Assembly: GCA_027456085.1 (NCBI GenBank)
Contig: DAIDVO010000068.1
Span: forward strand, 1-33,497
Source of the DNA: Steroidobacteraceae bacterium
GTDB taxonomy: Bacteria; Pseudomonadota; Gammaproteobacteria; Steroidobacterales; Steroidobacteraceae
Direction: 5' to 3'
DNA length: 33,497 nucleotides
The notes below the pieces were generated by a model. It was not told the DNA's origin and made no database searches. It saw only the letters and a list, made by a program, of their open reading frames with translations. This document shows, one piece after another, positions 1 through 10,412 of this stretch. A program made the translations under genes and the position numbers. Position 1 is the first letter of the stretch. Every line of letters starts with the position of its first letter.

Positions 1-357
1 CTGCGCGACGACCGGCGCGGCGCCCGTGCCGGTGCCGCCGCCCATGCCCGCGGTGATGAAGAGCATGTCGCAGCCTTCGATCAATTCGATGATGCGGTCG
101 CGATCCTCCATCGCGGCCTGGCGGCCGACCTCCGGATCCGCACCCGCCCCGCGCCCTTTCGGGATGTTGCAGCCGATCTGCAGCGCGGTGCGCACCTTCG
201 AGTGCTTCAGCGCCTGCGCATCGGTGTTGATGCAGATGAAGTCCACGCCTTCGAGGCCGGCTTGGACCATGTGCGAGACCGCGTTGCCGCCGCCGCCGCC
301 GACGCCGAGCACCTTGATGACGGCGCTTTGGCTGAATGAATCCATGAGTTCGAACAT
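1..357 (-). CDS. ftsZ: Cell division GTPase FtsZ, N-terminal part (cut by window edge)
   Basis: FtsZ is the tubulin-like GTPase that polymerises into the cytoplasmic Z-ring and recruits the divisome. Only the first 119 residues are in the window; the frame is still open at base 1. The N-terminus starts [20 protein letters not shown], and the glycine-rich nucleotide loop GGGGGNAV lies at about residues 20-27. The tubulin/FtsZ signature GGGTGTG is at 106-112. The ATG at 357-355 is preceded by a strong AAGGAGA ribosome binding site, 24 bp after the ftsA stop. It is the last visible gene of the dcw cluster. The GTPase catalytic T7 loop and the C-terminal FtsA/ZipA-binding tail are outside the window, so completeness cannot be judged. 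Identity is certain from the motifs and position. Confidence 0.98.
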   Translation of the reverse strand, partial: MFELMDSFSQSAVIKVLGVGGGGGNAVSHMVQAGLEGVDFICINTDAQALKHSKVRTALQIGCNIPKGRGAGADPEVGRQAAMEDRDRIIELIEGCDMLFITAGMGGGTGTGAAPVVAQ

Positions 358-381
358 TCCAATTCTCCTTGCAGCTTGTTA

Positions 382-1620
382 TTAAAAATTCCCCTGAAAC
401 CAGTTCTTCATGCGCTCGAAAATATTCTTCAAGCCGCCCGCGAGCATCGGTCCTTCCGAGCGGCGCAGATCCATCGTGCTTTTCGCGTAGAGCAGGAGTC
501 CGACGCCGGTCGCGTGTATCGGATTGCTGACGACCTCGCCGAGTCCGGTGACGTACTGCGGCACGCCGAGCCGCACCGGCATGTGAAACACCTCTTCGGC
601 CAATTCGATCGCGCCTTCCATTTTCGCCGTGCCGCCGGTGAGCACGATGCCGGTGGCGACCGACTCCTCCAGGCCGCTGCGGCGCAGCTCGTCGCGGATC
701 AGCGCGAACAGCTCCTCGTAGCGGGGCTCGACGATCTCCGCGAGCGTCTGGCGCGCGAGCCGCCGCGGCGGCCTGTCGCCGACGCTCGGCACCTCGATCG
801 TCTCGTCGGGATTCGCGAGCTGCGACAGCGCGCAGGCGTACTTGATCTTGATGTCCTCGGCGTATTGCGTCGGCGTGCGCATCGACACCGCGATGTCGTT
901 CGTCACCTGATCGCCGGCGATCGGGATGACCGCCGTGTGCCGAATCGCGCCGCCGCTGAATACCGCGATGTCGGTCGTCCCGCCGCCGATGTCGACGATG
1001 CAAACGCCGAGATCCTTCTCGTCCTCGGTCAGCACCGCGAAGCTCGAGGCGAGCTGCTCCAAGACGATGTCGTCGACCGCGAGACCGCAGCGCTGCACGC
1101 ACTTGACGATGTTCTGCGCGGCGCTGTCGGCGCCCGTGACGATGTGAACCTTCGCCTCCAGGCGGACTCCGGACATGCCGATCGGGTCGCGTATTCCCTC
1201 CTGCGAATCGATGATGTATTCCTGCGGGAGCACGTGCAGGATCTTCTGGTCCGCGGGAATCGCGACCGCCTTGGCCGCATCGATCACGCGCTCCACATCG
1301 CCTTGCACGACCTCCTTGTCCTTGATCGCGACGATGCCGTGGGAGTTGAGGCTGCGCACGTGACTGCCGGCGATGCCTGCGTAGACCGAGTGAATTTCGC
1401 AGCCGGCCATGAGTTCGGCCTCCTCGACGGCCCGCTGGATCGACTGCACGGTCGACTCGATGTTGACGACGACTCCCTTTTTCAGGCCGCGCGACGGATG
1501 GCTGCCGATGCCGATGATTTCGAGCGAGCCGTCGGACTTGATTTCGCCGACGATCGCGACGACTTTGCTCGTGCCGATGTCGAGGCCTACCAGTAGATTT
1601 CTGTCGGAGCGCTTGGCCAT
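382..1620 (-). CDS. ftsA: Cell division protein FtsA
   Basis: FtsA is an actin-fold ATPase that tethers FtsZ filaments to the inner membrane and signals to the septal synthase. The 412-residue length is close to the usual 420. The N-terminus has the actin-family phosphate-1 motif LLVGLDIGTSKVVAIVG (about residues 9-25). A second phosphate motif, DIGGGTTDIAVF, lies near residue 210, and an adenosine-type motif, GIVLTGGTAKMEG, near 325-337. The last residues, KNIFERMKNWFQGNF, form the expected amphipathic membrane-targeting helix. The start ATG follows the ftsQ stop by 15 bp, and the gene ends in TAA 24 bp before ftsZ. Nothing is missing. Confidence 0.97.
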   Translation of the reverse strand: MAKRSDRNLLVGLDIGTSKVVAIVGEIKSDGSLEIIGIGSHPSRGLKKGVVVNIESTVQSIQRAVEEAELMAGCEIHSVYAGIAGSHVRSLNSHGIVAIKDKEVVQGDVERVIDAAKAVAIPADQKILHVLPQEYIIDSQEGIRDPIGMSGVRLEAKVHIVTGADSAAQNIVKCVQRCGLAVDDIVLEQLASSFAVLTEDEKDLGVCIVDIGGGTTDIAVFSGGAIRHTAVIPIAGDQVTNDIAVSMRTPTQYAEDIKIKYACALSQLANPDETIEVPSVGDRPPRRLARQTLAEIVEPRYEELFALIRDELRRSGLEESVATGIVLTGGTAKMEGAIELAEEVFHMPVRLGVPQYVTGLGEVVSNPIHATGVGLLLYAKSTMDLRRSEGPMLAGGLKNIFERMKNWFQGNF

Positions 1621-1635
1621 TGATGTATCGATTCC

Positions 1636-2454
1636 TTAGGCGTCGGTGTCGTCGTGATGTTTGGGAGCTGCCGGCGCGGGCGCCGCGGTGGTTCGCCAGC
1701 CGATCGCAAAGCCGTTCGAATAGCGCATGTCGACGTAGGAAATGTCGTTGAGCTGGTGCGCGACGACCTGCGCCGATACGCGGATGAAGCGGTCGATCCG
1801 GGCGTCGACCTGATTGCGGCCGAGGCGCACCGTGATGCCGTTCGACAAGTCCATCTCCCACGCGCCTCGGGCGTCGAGGCGCAGCGCCGCGATGTGCATT
1901 CCGGCCTCGGTCATGCGCGGCTCCGCCGACAGGTAGAGCCGCGCGACCTCGGTCTCCGTCCCCGCAGGCCCCGAGAGGCGCGGCAGTTCGGGCGGCACGT
2001 GATCGGCGTTCCTGATGAACAGTTGCCCGCGCGTGTTCAGAAGACCCGATTGGTCCCAGCGCGCGGCCGCGGTCTGCTCGACGACGGTCACGGAAAGGCC
2101 CGTCGGCCAGCGGCGCTGCACGCGGACCTGGTCGACCCACGGCAAGCCCTCGACCGCGCGCTGAATCGCGCCGAGGTTCGCCGACATGAATCCGGCCGAC
2201 AGATACGGCGCGACCGCCTTCTCGATCTCGACCGGCGAGACGCGCTGAAAGCTGCCGTCGAGCGACACCGTGCGCATGGGCCGATTGAGCGCCCAGGCGA
2301 GTCCCGCGAGGCCGGCGGCCACGAGCGCGAGGAGCGCGCCTTTTTGCGCGACGCTGCGCCAGTCGATCAGCGACGCCATGCGCTGCCACAGGGGGCGCGC
2401 CGCGCGCTCGCGCTTCTTGAACCGATTACGCCGGCCGAGTGCGTGCGCGATCAT
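1636..2454 (-). CDS. ftsQ: Cell division protein FtsQ
   Basis: FtsQ is the bitopic inner-membrane divisome protein that bridges FtsA/FtsK to FtsB/FtsL through its periplasmic domains. The predicted protein is 272 residues (E. coli 276). It has a basic cytoplasmic N-terminus rich in K/R and one transmembrane segment around residues 33-52 (LLALVAAGLAGLAWAL). A POTRA domain follows, starting near MRTVSLDGSFQRVSPVEIE, and then the FtsQ beta domain. The reading frame is open well upstream inside ddl. I chose the ATG at 2454-2452 because it overlaps the ddl TGA by four bases (ATGA), like most junctions here, and gives the normal family length. Confidence 0.95.
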   Translation of the reverse strand: MIAHALGRRNRFKKRERAARPLWQRMASLIDWRSVAQKGALLALVAAGLAGLAWALNRPMRTVSLDGSFQRVSPVEIEKAVAPYLSAGFMSANLGAIQRAVEGLPWVDQVRVQRRWPTGLSVTVVEQTAAARWDQSGLLNTRGQLFIRNADHVPPELPRLSGPAGTETEVARLYLSAEPRMTEAGMHIAALRLDARGAWEMDLSNGITVRLGRNQVDARIDRFIRVSAQVVAHQLNDISYVDMRYSNGFAIGWRTTAAPAPAAPKHHDDTDA

Positions 2455-3419
2455 TTGCGTTCCCTCGAAAAGCTCGTTTCCAAGACACGCCAAACCAGAT
2501 CCTCGAAATCGATGCCCGCCCGGCGCGCCGCCATCGGCACGAGGCTGTGGTCCGTCATGCCGGGAACCGTGTTGATCTCGATGAAATGGAACTCGCCGCC
2601 GGCGCCATCGCGCATGAAGTCGACGCGTCCCCAGCCGAAACATCCGGTTGCGCGGAACGCGGCGAGCGCGGACGCCTGCAGCAGCGCCTCCTCCGCGGCG
2701 GTAAGTCCGCTCGGGCAACGATAGGCGGTGTCGTCGCGGAAATACTTGGCCTCGTAGTCGTAGAATTCGGTCGCGGGCTCGATGCGAATCGACGGCAAAG
2801 CGCTCTCATGCAGCACACCGACCGTATATTCACCGCCGCCGATGAACTGCTCCGCGAACACCGTCTGCTCGACCGCCCGCGCCGCCGCGTAGGCGGCGGG
2901 CAGCGCGTCGGCGCTCTTGACCTTGCTGATGCCGACGCTCGAGCCTTGTGAGGCGGGCTTGACCATCATCGGCAGGCCGACTTCGGCGAGCGCGCGCTGA
3001 AGATCGGATTCGCCGGTGAGCGTCGTGTAGCGCGGCACCCGGCATCCAGCGGCGGCGGCGACGAGCTTGGGCTTGAGCTTGTCCATCGTCAGCGCCGCGG
3101 CGAGCACGCCGCTGCCGCTGTACGGAAGCCCGAGCCACTCGAGCGCGCCTTGAATCAATCCGTCCTCGCCGCCGGGGCCGTGCAGTGCGATCCAGGCGCG
3201 GTCGTAGCGTCCTGCGCCGAGATCCTGGACGGGGCGTTCGCGCGGATCGAAGGGTTCGGCATCGACGCCGCGGCGACGGAGCGCGGCGAGCACCGCGTTG
3301 CCCGAGAGCAGCGATATTTCGCGCTCCGAGGAGTCCCCGCCGAGCAGCACGGCGACATTGCCGAATTCGCGCGCGTCGCGCGCGCGGCGGATGCCGGAAT
3401 GCAGCGCGAGGAGGCTCAT
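2451..3419 (-). CDS. ddl: D-alanine--D-alanine ligase
   Basis: An ATP-grasp ligase that joins two D-Ala to give the D-Ala-D-Ala dipeptide used by MurF, in the cytoplasm. The predicted protein is 322 residues. Near the N-terminus is the Ddl signature VAVLLGGDSSEREISLLSG. An ALHGPGGEDGLIQGALE segment follows, then the ATP-grasp segment VKPASQGSSVGISKV. Near the C-terminus is the metal/phosphate motif FHFIEINTVPGMTDHSLVP. The ATG at 3419-3417 overlaps the murB TGA (ATGA), and the longer open frame upstream is only murB read in another frame. DdlA and DdlB paralogues cannot be separated by motif, but dcw clusters normally carry ddlB. Confidence 0.96.
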   Translation of the reverse strand: MSLLALHSGIRRARDAREFGNVAVLLGGDSSEREISLLSGNAVLAALRRRGVDAEPFDPRERPVQDLGAGRYDRAWIALHGPGGEDGLIQGALEWLGLPYSGSGVLAAALTMDKLKPKLVAAAAGCRVPRYTTLTGESDLQRALAEVGLPMMVKPASQGSSVGISKVKSADALPAAYAAARAVEQTVFAEQFIGGGEYTVGVLHESALPSIRIEPATEFYDYEAKYFRDDTAYRCPSGLTAAEEALLQASALAAFRATGCFGWGRVDFMRDGAGGEFHFIEINTVPGMTDHSLVPMAARRAGIDFEDLVWRVLETSFSRERK

Positions 3420-4324
3420 GCGGCCTCTCCGACGATGCGCACTTCGGGCTGCAGCATGACGTTGTGAACCTGCGCTACGCGGCTCTGGACGTGGCGGATC
3501 ACGGCCTCGATATCGGCTGCCCGCGCAGCACCATGATTGATGATGAAGTTCGCGTGCTTCTCCGACACGGATGCGTCGCCGATTCGAAATCCCTTCAAAC
3601 CGGCCGTCTCGACGAGCCGCGCCGCGTGATCGCCGGACGGATTCGTGAACACCGAGCCGCAACTCCATTCGCCGATCGGCTGCGTCTGCCTGCGCCGCTC
3701 GAGGAGATTTCGGATCGCGTCCGGGCGTACGCCGTACGCGGCCTCGAATTTCAGGCGCGCGGCGACGAACCACTCGGCGGTGGGCCCCTCCACGCTGCGG
3801 TAGCCGATCCGATAGTCGCCCGGAGCGCGCGTGCGCGTCGCGCCGCGGCGGTCGATCACGTCGACTTCGGCGACATGCTTCCATGTCTCCTCGCCCCAGG
3901 CGCCGGCGTTCATCGCGAGCGCACCGCCGAGCGTGCCCGGGATGCCGGCGAAGAACTCCGCCGGCCCCATGCCCCACTGTGCGCAAGATTTCGCGATGCG
4001 CGCGCACGTAACGCCGGCCTCGGCGTGAATCACCTCGGCGCTCACGCGCGCGAGGCCGCCGAGCGCCCCATGGGTCATGATGACCGCACCGCGAAAGCCG
4101 CCGTCCCGGACCAGTAGATTGCTGCCGAGACCGACCCACAGCAGCGGCACGTCCTCCGGCAGCTGGCGCAGGAAGGCGGACAAATCGCGCAGATCCTGCG
4201 GCACGAAATAGATGTCCGCGGCCCCGCCCGCGTGCCAGGACGTATGCTTCGCCATCGATTCGCCATGCAGCGCGCGCGTGCGGAACTCGGGCGCGAGCTG
4301 CATGTTGCGCGTACGGTCGCTCAT
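3416..4324 (-). CDS. murB: UDP-N-acetylenolpyruvoylglucosamine reductase MurB (type II-like)
   Basis: An FAD-dependent reductase that turns UDP-GlcNAc-enolpyruvate, the MurA product, into UDP-MurNAc. The 302-residue length and the motifs fit the shorter type II MurB rather than the 342-residue E. coli type. The FAD-binding [17 protein letters not shown] lies at about 66-81, and [20 protein letters not shown] at about 125-144. The catalytic segment [20 protein letters not shown] lies at about 210-229, with the proton-donor Ser at about 224 in SCGSVF. A late [10 protein letters not shown] segment is also present. The ATG at 4324-4322 overlaps the murC TGA. murB inside the dcw cluster, between murC and ddl, differs from E. 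coli, where murB lies elsewhere. Confidence 0.96.
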   Translation of the reverse strand: MSDRTRNMQLAPEFRTRALHGESMAKHTSWHAGGAADIYFVPQDLRDLSAFLRQLPEDVPLLWVGLGSNLLVRDGGFRGAVIMTHGALGGLARVSAEVIHAEAGVTCARIAKSCAQWGMGPAEFFAGIPGTLGGALAMNAGAWGEETWKHVAEVDVIDRRGATRTRAPGDYRIGYRSVEGPTAEWFVAARLKFEAAYGVRPDAIRNLLERRRQTQPIGEWSCGSVFTNPSGDHAARLVETAGLKGFRIGDASVSEKHANFIINHGAARAADIEAVIRHVQSRVAQVHNVMLQPEVRIVGEAA

Positions 4325-5730
4325 GCGGCGCCCCCGGCGTCGAGGCGCGCCTTCAGCTCGTGCGCGACGGCGCCGATGTTGCCCGCGCCCATCGTGAGCA
4401 CGAGATCGCCGTCCTTGAGCACGCCGCGCAAGCTGTCGGCGAGCTCTTCGACCCGTTCGACGAATACCGGCTCGACGCGGCCGCGGCTGCGCACCGCGCG
4501 GCAGATCGCCCGTCCGTCGGCGCCCGCGATCGGGGCCTCGCCGGCGGCGTAGACTTCGGTGACGAGCAGCGCGTCGGCCTCGCCGAGCACGCGCGCGAAA
4601 TCGTCGAGCAGATCGCGCGTGCGCGAATAGCGGTGCGGCTGAAACGCGAGCACGATGCGCCGCCCGGGCCACCCCTGGCGCACGGCGTCGAGCGTCGCCG
4701 CCACCTCCGTCGGATGATGACCGTAGTCATCGACCAGCAGCGCACTGCCCCCGCTTAAGCGGATTTCGCCGAGCTGCTGTATGCGTCGGTCGATGCCTTG
4801 GAAATTCGCGAGCGCGCGCTGAATCGCGGCATCCTCTATTTTCAGCTCGGTCGCGACCGCGACGGCCGCGAGCGAGTTCAGCACATTGTGCCGCCCCGGC
4901 AAGTTGACCGTGATCGGCAGCGGCGCGAACCCTTCGCGCAGCGCCTCGTAATGCGACCGCAGGCCCGCGCGCCGAACGTTGACGGCGCGCACGTCCGCGC
5001 CCTCGGCGAACCCGTAGGTGACGCACGGGCGCGCCACGGCGTCCCGGATCGAGCACACTTCGGGATCATCCGTGCAAAGCACCGCGAGGCCGTAGAACGG
5101 CAGGTTGTGCAGGAAGTCCACGAAACTCTGTTTCAGCCCCGCGAAGTCGCCCGCGTAGGCCGCCAAGTGATCGTTGTCTATGTTCGTGACGATCGCGATC
5201 ATCGGCTGAAGGTGCATGAACGAGGCGTCGCTCTCGTCGGCTTCGGCGACCAGGTAGCGTCCGGCCCCGAGGCGCGCATTGCTGTCCGCACTCTTCAGGC
5301 GGCCGCCGATCACGAAAGTCGGGTCCAGCCCGCCCTCGGCGAGCACGCTCGCGACGAGGCTCGTCGTCGTCGTCTTGCCGTGCGTTCCGGCGACCGCGAC
5401 CGAATAGCGGAAGCGCATCAGCTCGCCGAGCATCTCCGCGCGCGGCACGACCGGTATGCGCCGCGCGAGCGCCGCGGCAACTTCGGGATTCTTCCGATCC
5501 ACGGCGCTGGAGACGACGACGACGTCCGCTTCGCCCAAGTGATCGGCCGAGTGTCCGGTGAAGATCACGGCGCCCAGGCGCGCGAGGCGTTGCGTGACCG
5601 CGTTCTGCTTGATGTCCGAGCCCCGGACTTCGTAGCCGAGGTTCAGCAGAACCTCCGCGATGCCGCTCATGCCGCTGCCGCCGATACCGACGAAGTGGAT
5701 GCGGTGAATGCGGCGCATGCGGTCGTTCAT
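4321..5730 (-). CDS. murC: UDP-N-acetylmuramate--L-alanine ligase MurC
   Basis: A cytoplasmic Mur ligase that adds L-Ala to UDP-MurNAc with ATP. The protein has 469 residues (E. coli 491) and the three Mur-ligase domains. The UDP-binding Rossmann start [17 protein letters not shown] is at about 12-28. The ATP P-loop GTHGKTTTT is at about 115-123, and the central-domain ADESDASF and TNIDNDHL motifs follow. [12 protein letters not shown] and the C-terminal DDYGHHPTE segment complete the fold. The ATG at 5730-5728 overlaps the murG TGA; a second Met four codons later is a less likely start. It sits between murG and murB. Confidence 0.97.
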   Translation of the reverse strand: MNDRMRRIHRIHFVGIGGSGMSGIAEVLLNLGYEVRGSDIKQNAVTQRLARLGAVIFTGHSADHLGEADVVVVSSAVDRKNPEVAAALARRIPVVPRAEMLGELMRFRYSVAVAGTHGKTTTTSLVASVLAEGGLDPTFVIGGRLKSADSNARLGAGRYLVAEADESDASFMHLQPMIAIVTNIDNDHLAAYAGDFAGLKQSFVDFLHNLPFYGLAVLCTDDPEVCSIRDAVARPCVTYGFAEGADVRAVNVRRAGLRSHYEALREGFAPLPITVNLPGRHNVLNSLAAVAVATELKIEDAAIQRALANFQGIDRRIQQLGEIRLSGGSALLVDDYGHHPTEVAATLDAVRQGWPGRRIVLAFQPHRYSRTRDLLDDFARVLGEADALLVTEVYAAGEAPIAGADGRAICRAVRSRGRVEPVFVERVEELADSLRGVLKDGDLVLTMGAGNIGAVAHELKARLDAGGAA

Positions 5731-6812
5731 CGCGGCGCCCCCGCGGCGATGCAAAGATCGGCGAGCCGTTCGGCGGCGTCGGTGACCGCCGCCGCGCGCG
5801 CCGACTCGGCCATCGCGAGCAGCCGGCCGCGGTCCGCCGTCAGCCCTTCGATCAGGCGGCCGAGCCGTTGCGCGGTCAGGTCGCGCTCCTGCTCCACCTG
5901 CGCCGCGCCGGTCCTGGCCAGAGCTTCGGCGTTCCTGGTCTGATGATCGTCGACCGCCGCGGGAAACGGGATCAGCAGCGCGCCTAGGCCGGCGGCCTCG
6001 AGCTCGGCGATCGTCAGTGCGCCGGCGCGGCAAATCGCGAAATCGGCCCAGCGGTACGCCTCGGCCATGTCGCCGATGAACGCGGCCGCTTGCGCATCGA
6101 ATCCCAAGCGGGCATAGGCCGCACGGGCGGTCGCGAGGCCGCGCTCGCCGGTTTGATGCCGCACCTGCGGTCGTCGCTCCGGTCGAATATGCGCGATGGC
6201 TTCCGGCATCAATTCATTGATGCGCCGCGCTCCCTGGCTGCCGCCGAGCACGAGGAGACGCACTCTTCCCGAGCGCCCAGCCAGACGCGCGGCGGGCGCT
6301 TCGATGGCCGCGATGTCCGCGCGCACCGGATTGCCGATGCAGCTTGCATGAACGCGCGGACCGAAGCTCCCGGGAAAGGCCTCGAGCACCAGCACGGCAA
6401 TACGGGCGAGCCAGCGGTTGGTCATACCGGCGACGGCGTTTTGTTCATGGATCAGGAGCGGCACGCGCATCAGCCATGCGGCGAGGCCGCCCGGGCCGCT
6501 CGCGAATCCGCCGGCGCCGAGCGCGGCGCGCGGCCGCCCCCTGCGTATCACGCGCGCGGCTTCGACTACGGCTCTCAAAAGCCGCAGCGGCGCGAGCAGC
6601 CAGGCGAACAACCCCTTGCCGCGGATTCCGGCGATCCGCACCCATTCGATCGGAAACCCGCTCTCCGGAACCAGACGCGCTTCCATGCCGCCCGGCGCAC
6701 CGAGCCAGACGACGGCGACGCCGCGCTCCTTCAGAACCCGCGCGACCGCGAGCGCGGGGAACACGTGCCCGCCGGTGCCGCCCGCCATGATGAGTACGGG
6801 ACCGTCGATCAT
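5727..6812 (-). CDS. murG: Lipid II synthase MurG (GlcNAc transferase)
   Basis: A membrane-associated GT-B glycosyltransferase that adds GlcNAc from UDP-GlcNAc to lipid I, giving lipid II on the inner face of the membrane. The predicted protein is 361 residues (E. coli 355). The N-terminal G-loop [16 protein letters not shown] spans about residues 9-24, with the His of GGTGGH at 16. The acceptor region contains [16 protein letters not shown]. The second G-loop [15 protein letters not shown] starts the donor domain. The UDP-GlcNAc site has [15 protein letters not shown], and [15 protein letters not shown] is typical of the family. The ATG at 6812-6810 overlaps the ftsW TGA; the much longer upstream open frame is ftsW in another frame. 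Confidence 0.97.
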   Translation of the reverse strand: MIDGPVLIMAGGTGGHVFPALAVARVLKERGVAVVWLGAPGGMEARLVPESGFPIEWVRIAGIRGKGLFAWLLAPLRLLRAVVEAARVIRRGRPRAALGAGGFASGPGGLAAWLMRVPLLIHEQNAVAGMTNRWLARIAVLVLEAFPGSFGPRVHASCIGNPVRADIAAIEAPAARLAGRSGRVRLLVLGGSQGARRINELMPEAIAHIRPERRPQVRHQTGERGLATARAAYARLGFDAQAAAFIGDMAEAYRWADFAICRAGALTIAELEAAGLGALLIPFPAAVDDHQTRNAEALARTGAAQVEQERDLTAQRLGRLIEGLTADRGRLLAMAESARAAAVTDAAERLADLCIAAGAPR

Positions 6813-7999
6813 CGGCGTGCGCCCAGCGCAGGCCGCATCACCGCGGAACGCGAGCTCACCTTGACCTCGTGATAAATCCGCAGCAGCACGCCGATCCACG
6901 CCAAGGTCACGAGAAGGCTGCTGCGGCCGTAGCTGATCAGCGGCAGCGTAAGACCCTTCGTCGGCAACGCGCCCATGTTCACGCCCATGTTGACGATCGC
7001 CTGGAGACCGATCCAGACGCCGAACGCGAGGGCGATATACGATTGAAAGCGCAGCCCCGCCTTCGCCGCCATCCGTGAAATCTGCAACGCCCGGAGCACC
7101 AGCGCGACGAACAGACCGATGACGCCGATGACGCCGACAAGCCCGAGCTCCTCGGCGAGTACCGCGAACACGAAGTCGGTATGGGCCTCCGGCAGGTAGA
7201 ACAGCTTCTGCACGCTGCTGCCGAGACCGACGCCGAACCAGCCCCCGCGGCCGAACGCGATCAGGGACTGGGTCAATTGAAAGCCGCTGTTGAACGGATC
7301 GTTCCAGGGGTGCAGGAACACCGTGAGGCGCTTCATGCGGTAAGCCGAGTTGAACGCCAACAGCCCGAACACCAGCACCGCGCCGAGCAGCAGCAAGAGC
7401 ACGTAGCGCAGGCGCGCGCCGGCGACGAACAGAACCGCGATTCCGGTCGCGAACAGCACCGTCGTCGCGCCGTAGTCCGGTTCCAGCAGCAGCAGGATCG
7501 AGGCGACCCCGATCAGACTCACCGGCTTGATGATGCCGCCGAAGGTCTGCTCGAGCTCCTCGCGCTTGCGCACGCTGTAGCTGCAGACCCAATTCACGAC
7601 GAACACCCGCGCGAGTTCGGATACCTGGAAGTTCGCGGGTCCGATGCGCAGCCACCGCCTCGCGCCGTTGACCATCGCGCCGATTCCCGGAATCAAGACG
7701 AGCAGCAGGAGCGTCAGGCCGCAAAGAAGCAGGAACAGGCCGTACCGGTCCCAGAGCGCGGTGGGCACGCGCGTGACGACCCAGGCGAACATGATGCCGA
7801 GCACGCCGTAGACGAACTGGCGCTCGAGAAAGAAGAACGGGTCGCCGTACTGGCGGGCCGCTATCGACATGGACGCCGACGTGACCATGATCAAGCCGAC
7901 CAGAAACAGCGCGGAAACCAGCGCGAGCGTCACGCCGTCCCATTCGAACGGCGCGCGCTCGCGCGCGCGCAATCCGTAGGCCATCGCGGTCTGGCTCAC
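6809..7999 (-). CDS. ftsW: Septal peptidoglycan glycosyltransferase FtsW (SEDS)
   Basis: A SEDS-family polytopic membrane protein that polymerises lipid II at the septum with FtsI. The product is 396 residues with about ten hydrophobic segments. The SEDS landmarks are NGARRWLRIG (about 111-120), EPDYGATTVLF with the catalytic Asp at about 175, and HPWNDPFNSGFQLTQSLIAFGRGG in the large loop. Late in the protein are PEAHTDFVFAVLAEELG and PTKGLTLPLISYGRSS. I chose the GTG at 7999-7997 because it overlaps the murD TGA as GTGA; an ATG five codons later is possible. An oddity is that the late motif reads SYGRSS, with Arg at about 359, where E. coli and Pseudomonas have SYGGSS. Confidence 0.95.
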   Translation of the reverse strand: MSQTAMAYGLRARERAPFEWDGVTLALVSALFLVGLIMVTSASMSIAARQYGDPFFFLERQFVYGVLGIMFAWVVTRVPTALWDRYGLFLLLCGLTLLLLVLIPGIGAMVNGARRWLRIGPANFQVSELARVFVVNWVCSYSVRKREELEQTFGGIIKPVSLIGVASILLLLEPDYGATTVLFATGIAVLFVAGARLRYVLLLLLGAVLVFGLLAFNSAYRMKRLTVFLHPWNDPFNSGFQLTQSLIAFGRGGWFGVGLGSSVQKLFYLPEAHTDFVFAVLAEELGLVGVIGVIGLFVALVLRALQISRMAAKAGLRFQSYIALAFGVWIGLQAIVNMGVNMGALPTKGLTLPLISYGRSSLLVTLAWIGVLLRIYHEVKVSSRSAVMRPALGARR

Positions 8000-9324
8000 G
8001 GCGACCCCCGCTCGAGCGCACGCACCGCCGCGGCGAACGCCTCGCCGCGGTGCGCGTAGTCGCGAAACATGTCGAAGCTCGCGCACGCCGGCGACAGGAG
8101 CACGGCATCGCCGGCGCGCGCGCGGCGCGCGGCCACGGCAACGGCCTCGTCCATCGACGCGGCGCGCTCGATGCCGCAGACGGTGTCCAACGCCGCTGCG
8201 ATCGCGGCGGCGTCCTTGCCGATCAGCACCGCGTGCCGAACCTTGCCGCGAAATGCCGGCGCAAGCGGCGCGAAGTCCTGACCCTTGCCTTCACCGCCCA
8301 AGATGACGACGAGCGGACGGTCGCTGCCGGCGACGGCGGCGATCGTCGCACCGACGTTCGTCCCCTTCGAGTCATCGACGTAGCGCACCCCCGCCGAATC
8401 AAGGACCCACTCCGAACGGTGCGGCAGACCCTTGAAGGTCGGCAGAGCGCCCAGCATCTGCGCCATCGGCAGACCGGCGGCCTCGCCGAGGGCGAGCGCC
8501 GCGAGTGCGTTCGCCACGTTGTGCAATCCGCCGATCTTGAGCTGCGAGGACGGCAGCAGAGGCTCGCCGCGGCGCGCAAGCCACGCGTCCGCGCCTGTGC
8601 CGAGCAGCGTGAAATCCGCCTGCGGCGTGTTGATCGAGAACGTGGACGTGTGCAGCCGATCGCGGCGCATCCTCAAGACCCGCGGATCATCCGCGTTCAG
8701 CACTGCGGTCGCGGCATGATCGAATATGCGCCGCTTCGCCTGCGCGTATTCCTCGACCGATGCGTAGCGATCCAGATGATCGGCGCTCACGTTGAGCACG
8801 GCGGCCGCGGCAAGCTCGAGCGAAGACGTCGTCTCCAGCTGGAAGCTCGACAGCTCCAGGACATAGAGGTCCGGCACGGGATGATCGAGCAGATCGAGCG
8901 CCGGTTCGCCCAAATTGCCGCCCGCGAGCACGGCGGCGCCGTGCGCCCGCGCCATGTGCGCGACGAGGCTCGTCACCGTGCTCTTGCCGTTCGTACCGGT
9001 GACGCCGACGACGGGCGCCCGTGCTGCGCGCGCAAACAATTCGATGTCGCCGATCACCTCGATCCCGCGCCGGCGCGCGAGCCCCGCGATCGGTTCGTCG
9101 AGCGAGACGCCGGGAGACATCAACACTTGCGTGGCGCCGTCGAGCAACGCGAGGTCGAAGCCGCCGACGCGGATGTCGAGCCGCCCGGCAAGATCGCCGA
9201 TGTCGCCGAGGCCCGGCGGCTGCGCGCGCGTGTCGGTGGCGCTCACGCGCACTCCGCGCCGCGCAAGGTAGCGCAGACAGGATGCGCCCGTCTTGCCGAT
9301 GCCGACCACGACGCTCGTCATCAT
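7996..9324 (-). CDS. murD: UDP-N-acetylmuramoyl-L-alanine--D-glutamate ligase MurD
   Basis: A cytoplasmic Mur ligase that adds D-Glu to UDP-MurNAc-L-Ala. The protein is 442 residues (E. coli 438). It opens with the nucleotide-binding [20 protein letters not shown]. The P-loop [11 protein letters not shown] is at about 110-120. Further motifs are [32 protein letters not shown], the C-terminal [11 protein letters not shown] and [11 protein letters not shown]. Two Met codons are adjacent; the first ATG (9324-9322) overlaps the mraY TGA by four bases and is preferred. The gene sits between mraY and ftsW, the usual dcw order. Confidence 0.97.
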   Translation of the reverse strand: MMTSVVVGIGKTGASCLRYLARRGVRVSATDTRAQPPGLGDIGDLAGRLDIRVGGFDLALLDGATQVLMSPGVSLDEPIAGLARRRGIEVIGDIELFARAARAPVVGVTGTNGKSTVTSLVAHMARAHGAAVLAGGNLGEPALDLLDHPVPDLYVLELSSFQLETTSSLELAAAAVLNVSADHLDRYASVEEYAQAKRRIFDHAATAVLNADDPRVLRMRRDRLHTSTFSINTPQADFTLLGTGADAWLARRGEPLLPSSQLKIGGLHNVANALAALALGEAAGLPMAQMLGALPTFKGLPHRSEWVLDSAGVRYVDDSKGTNVGATIAAVAGSDRPLVVILGGEGKGQDFAPLAPAFRGKVRHAVLIGKDAAAIAAALDTVCGIERAASMDEAVAVAARRARAGDAVLLSPACASFDMFRDYAHRGEAFAAAVRALERGSP

Positions 9325-10406
9325 CGGATCTTCAAGGTTGCAAGGCCCGCCAACACGAGCACGAAGCTGATGATCCAAAAGCGGACGATCACCTTCGGTT
9401 CGGCCCATCCCTTCAATTCGAAATGGTGATGAATCGGCGCCATTTTGAATATGCGCCTGCCGGTGAGCTTGAAGGACGCGACTTGCAGCATCACCGACAC
9501 CGTTTCGAGCACGAACACGCCACCCATCACAAACAGCACGATTTCCTGGCGCACGATGACCGCGGCCGTGCCCAGGGCCGCGCCGATCGCGAGCGCGCCG
9601 ACGTCGCCCATGAACACCTGCGCCGGGTAGGCGTTGAACCACAGGAACCCGAGACCGGCGCCGACCAGGGTCGCGCTGAAGATCAGCACCTCGCCGACGC
9701 CGGGGATGTACGGAATCTCGAGATAGCTCGCGAATTTGAAATTGCCGGTCGCGTACGCGAAGACGCCGAGCGCGGCCGCGACCATGACCGCAGGCATGAT
9801 CGCGAGGCCGTCCAGGCCGTCCGTCAAGTTCACGGCATTGCTCGTGCCGACGATGACGAAATACGCGAGCCCGACGAACGTCACCGCGTTCATCGGCAAG
9901 GCGACGGTCTTGAAGAACGGCACGTACAGCGCGGTTTCGGCGGGCGACTGATGATAGTGATGCAATGCGAGGGCGGCGCCCGCTCCCGCGACCGATTGCG
10001 CGAGATACTTGTAGCGCGCCGCAAGTCCCTTCGAATTGCCCACGACGAGCTTCAGATAATCGTCGTAGAAGCCGATCAAACCGAAAGCCATCGTCGTCGC
10101 GAGCAATATCCAGATGAAGCGATTCGCCAGGTCCGCCCACAGCAAGGTGCCGAGCGCGATCGCGACCAAGACGAGCCCGCCGCCCATCGTCGGGGTTCCG
10201 GCCTTCGGCAAATGCGATTTCGGACCGTCGGTGCGCACGCGCTGGCCGATTTGATAGCGGCCGAGCGCATCGATCATGTGCGGACCGACGAACAGCGCGA
10301 TCGCGAGCGCCGTGATCGCCGCCAGGATGCCGCGCAATGTGAGGTATTGAAATACGCGGAAGGTCGAGTGGTGCCTGGCGAGATATTCGGTGAGATACAG
10401 CAGCAT
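9321..10406 (-). CDS. mraY: Phospho-MurNAc-pentapeptide translocase MraY
   Basis: An integral membrane enzyme that transfers phospho-MurNAc-pentapeptide from UDP to undecaprenyl phosphate, making lipid I. At 361 residues it matches the family (E. coli 360), with about ten transmembrane segments. Signature stretches are present: the first cytoplasmic loop [16 protein letters not shown], the catalytic FDDYLKLV, the Mg/uracil segment [13 protein letters not shown], and the family-defining [12 protein letters not shown] near the C-terminus. The ATG at 10406-10404 lies 6 bp after the murF stop, one of the few non-overlapping junctions of the cluster. Nothing is odd. Confidence 0.97.
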   Translation of the reverse strand: MLLYLTEYLARHHSTFRVFQYLTLRGILAAITALAIALFVGPHMIDALGRYQIGQRVRTDGPKSHLPKAGTPTMGGGLVLVAIALGTLLWADLANRFIWILLATTMAFGLIGFYDDYLKLVVGNSKGLAARYKYLAQSVAGAGAALALHHYHQSPAETALYVPFFKTVALPMNAVTFVGLAYFVIVGTSNAVNLTDGLDGLAIMPAVMVAAALGVFAYATGNFKFASYLEIPYIPGVGEVLIFSATLVGAGLGFLWFNAYPAQVFMGDVGALAIGAALGTAAVIVRQEIVLFVMGGVFVLETVSVMLQVASFKLTGRRIFKMAPIHHHFELKGWAEPKVIVRFWIISFVLVLAGLATLKIR

Positions 10407-10412
10407 GCGGCT

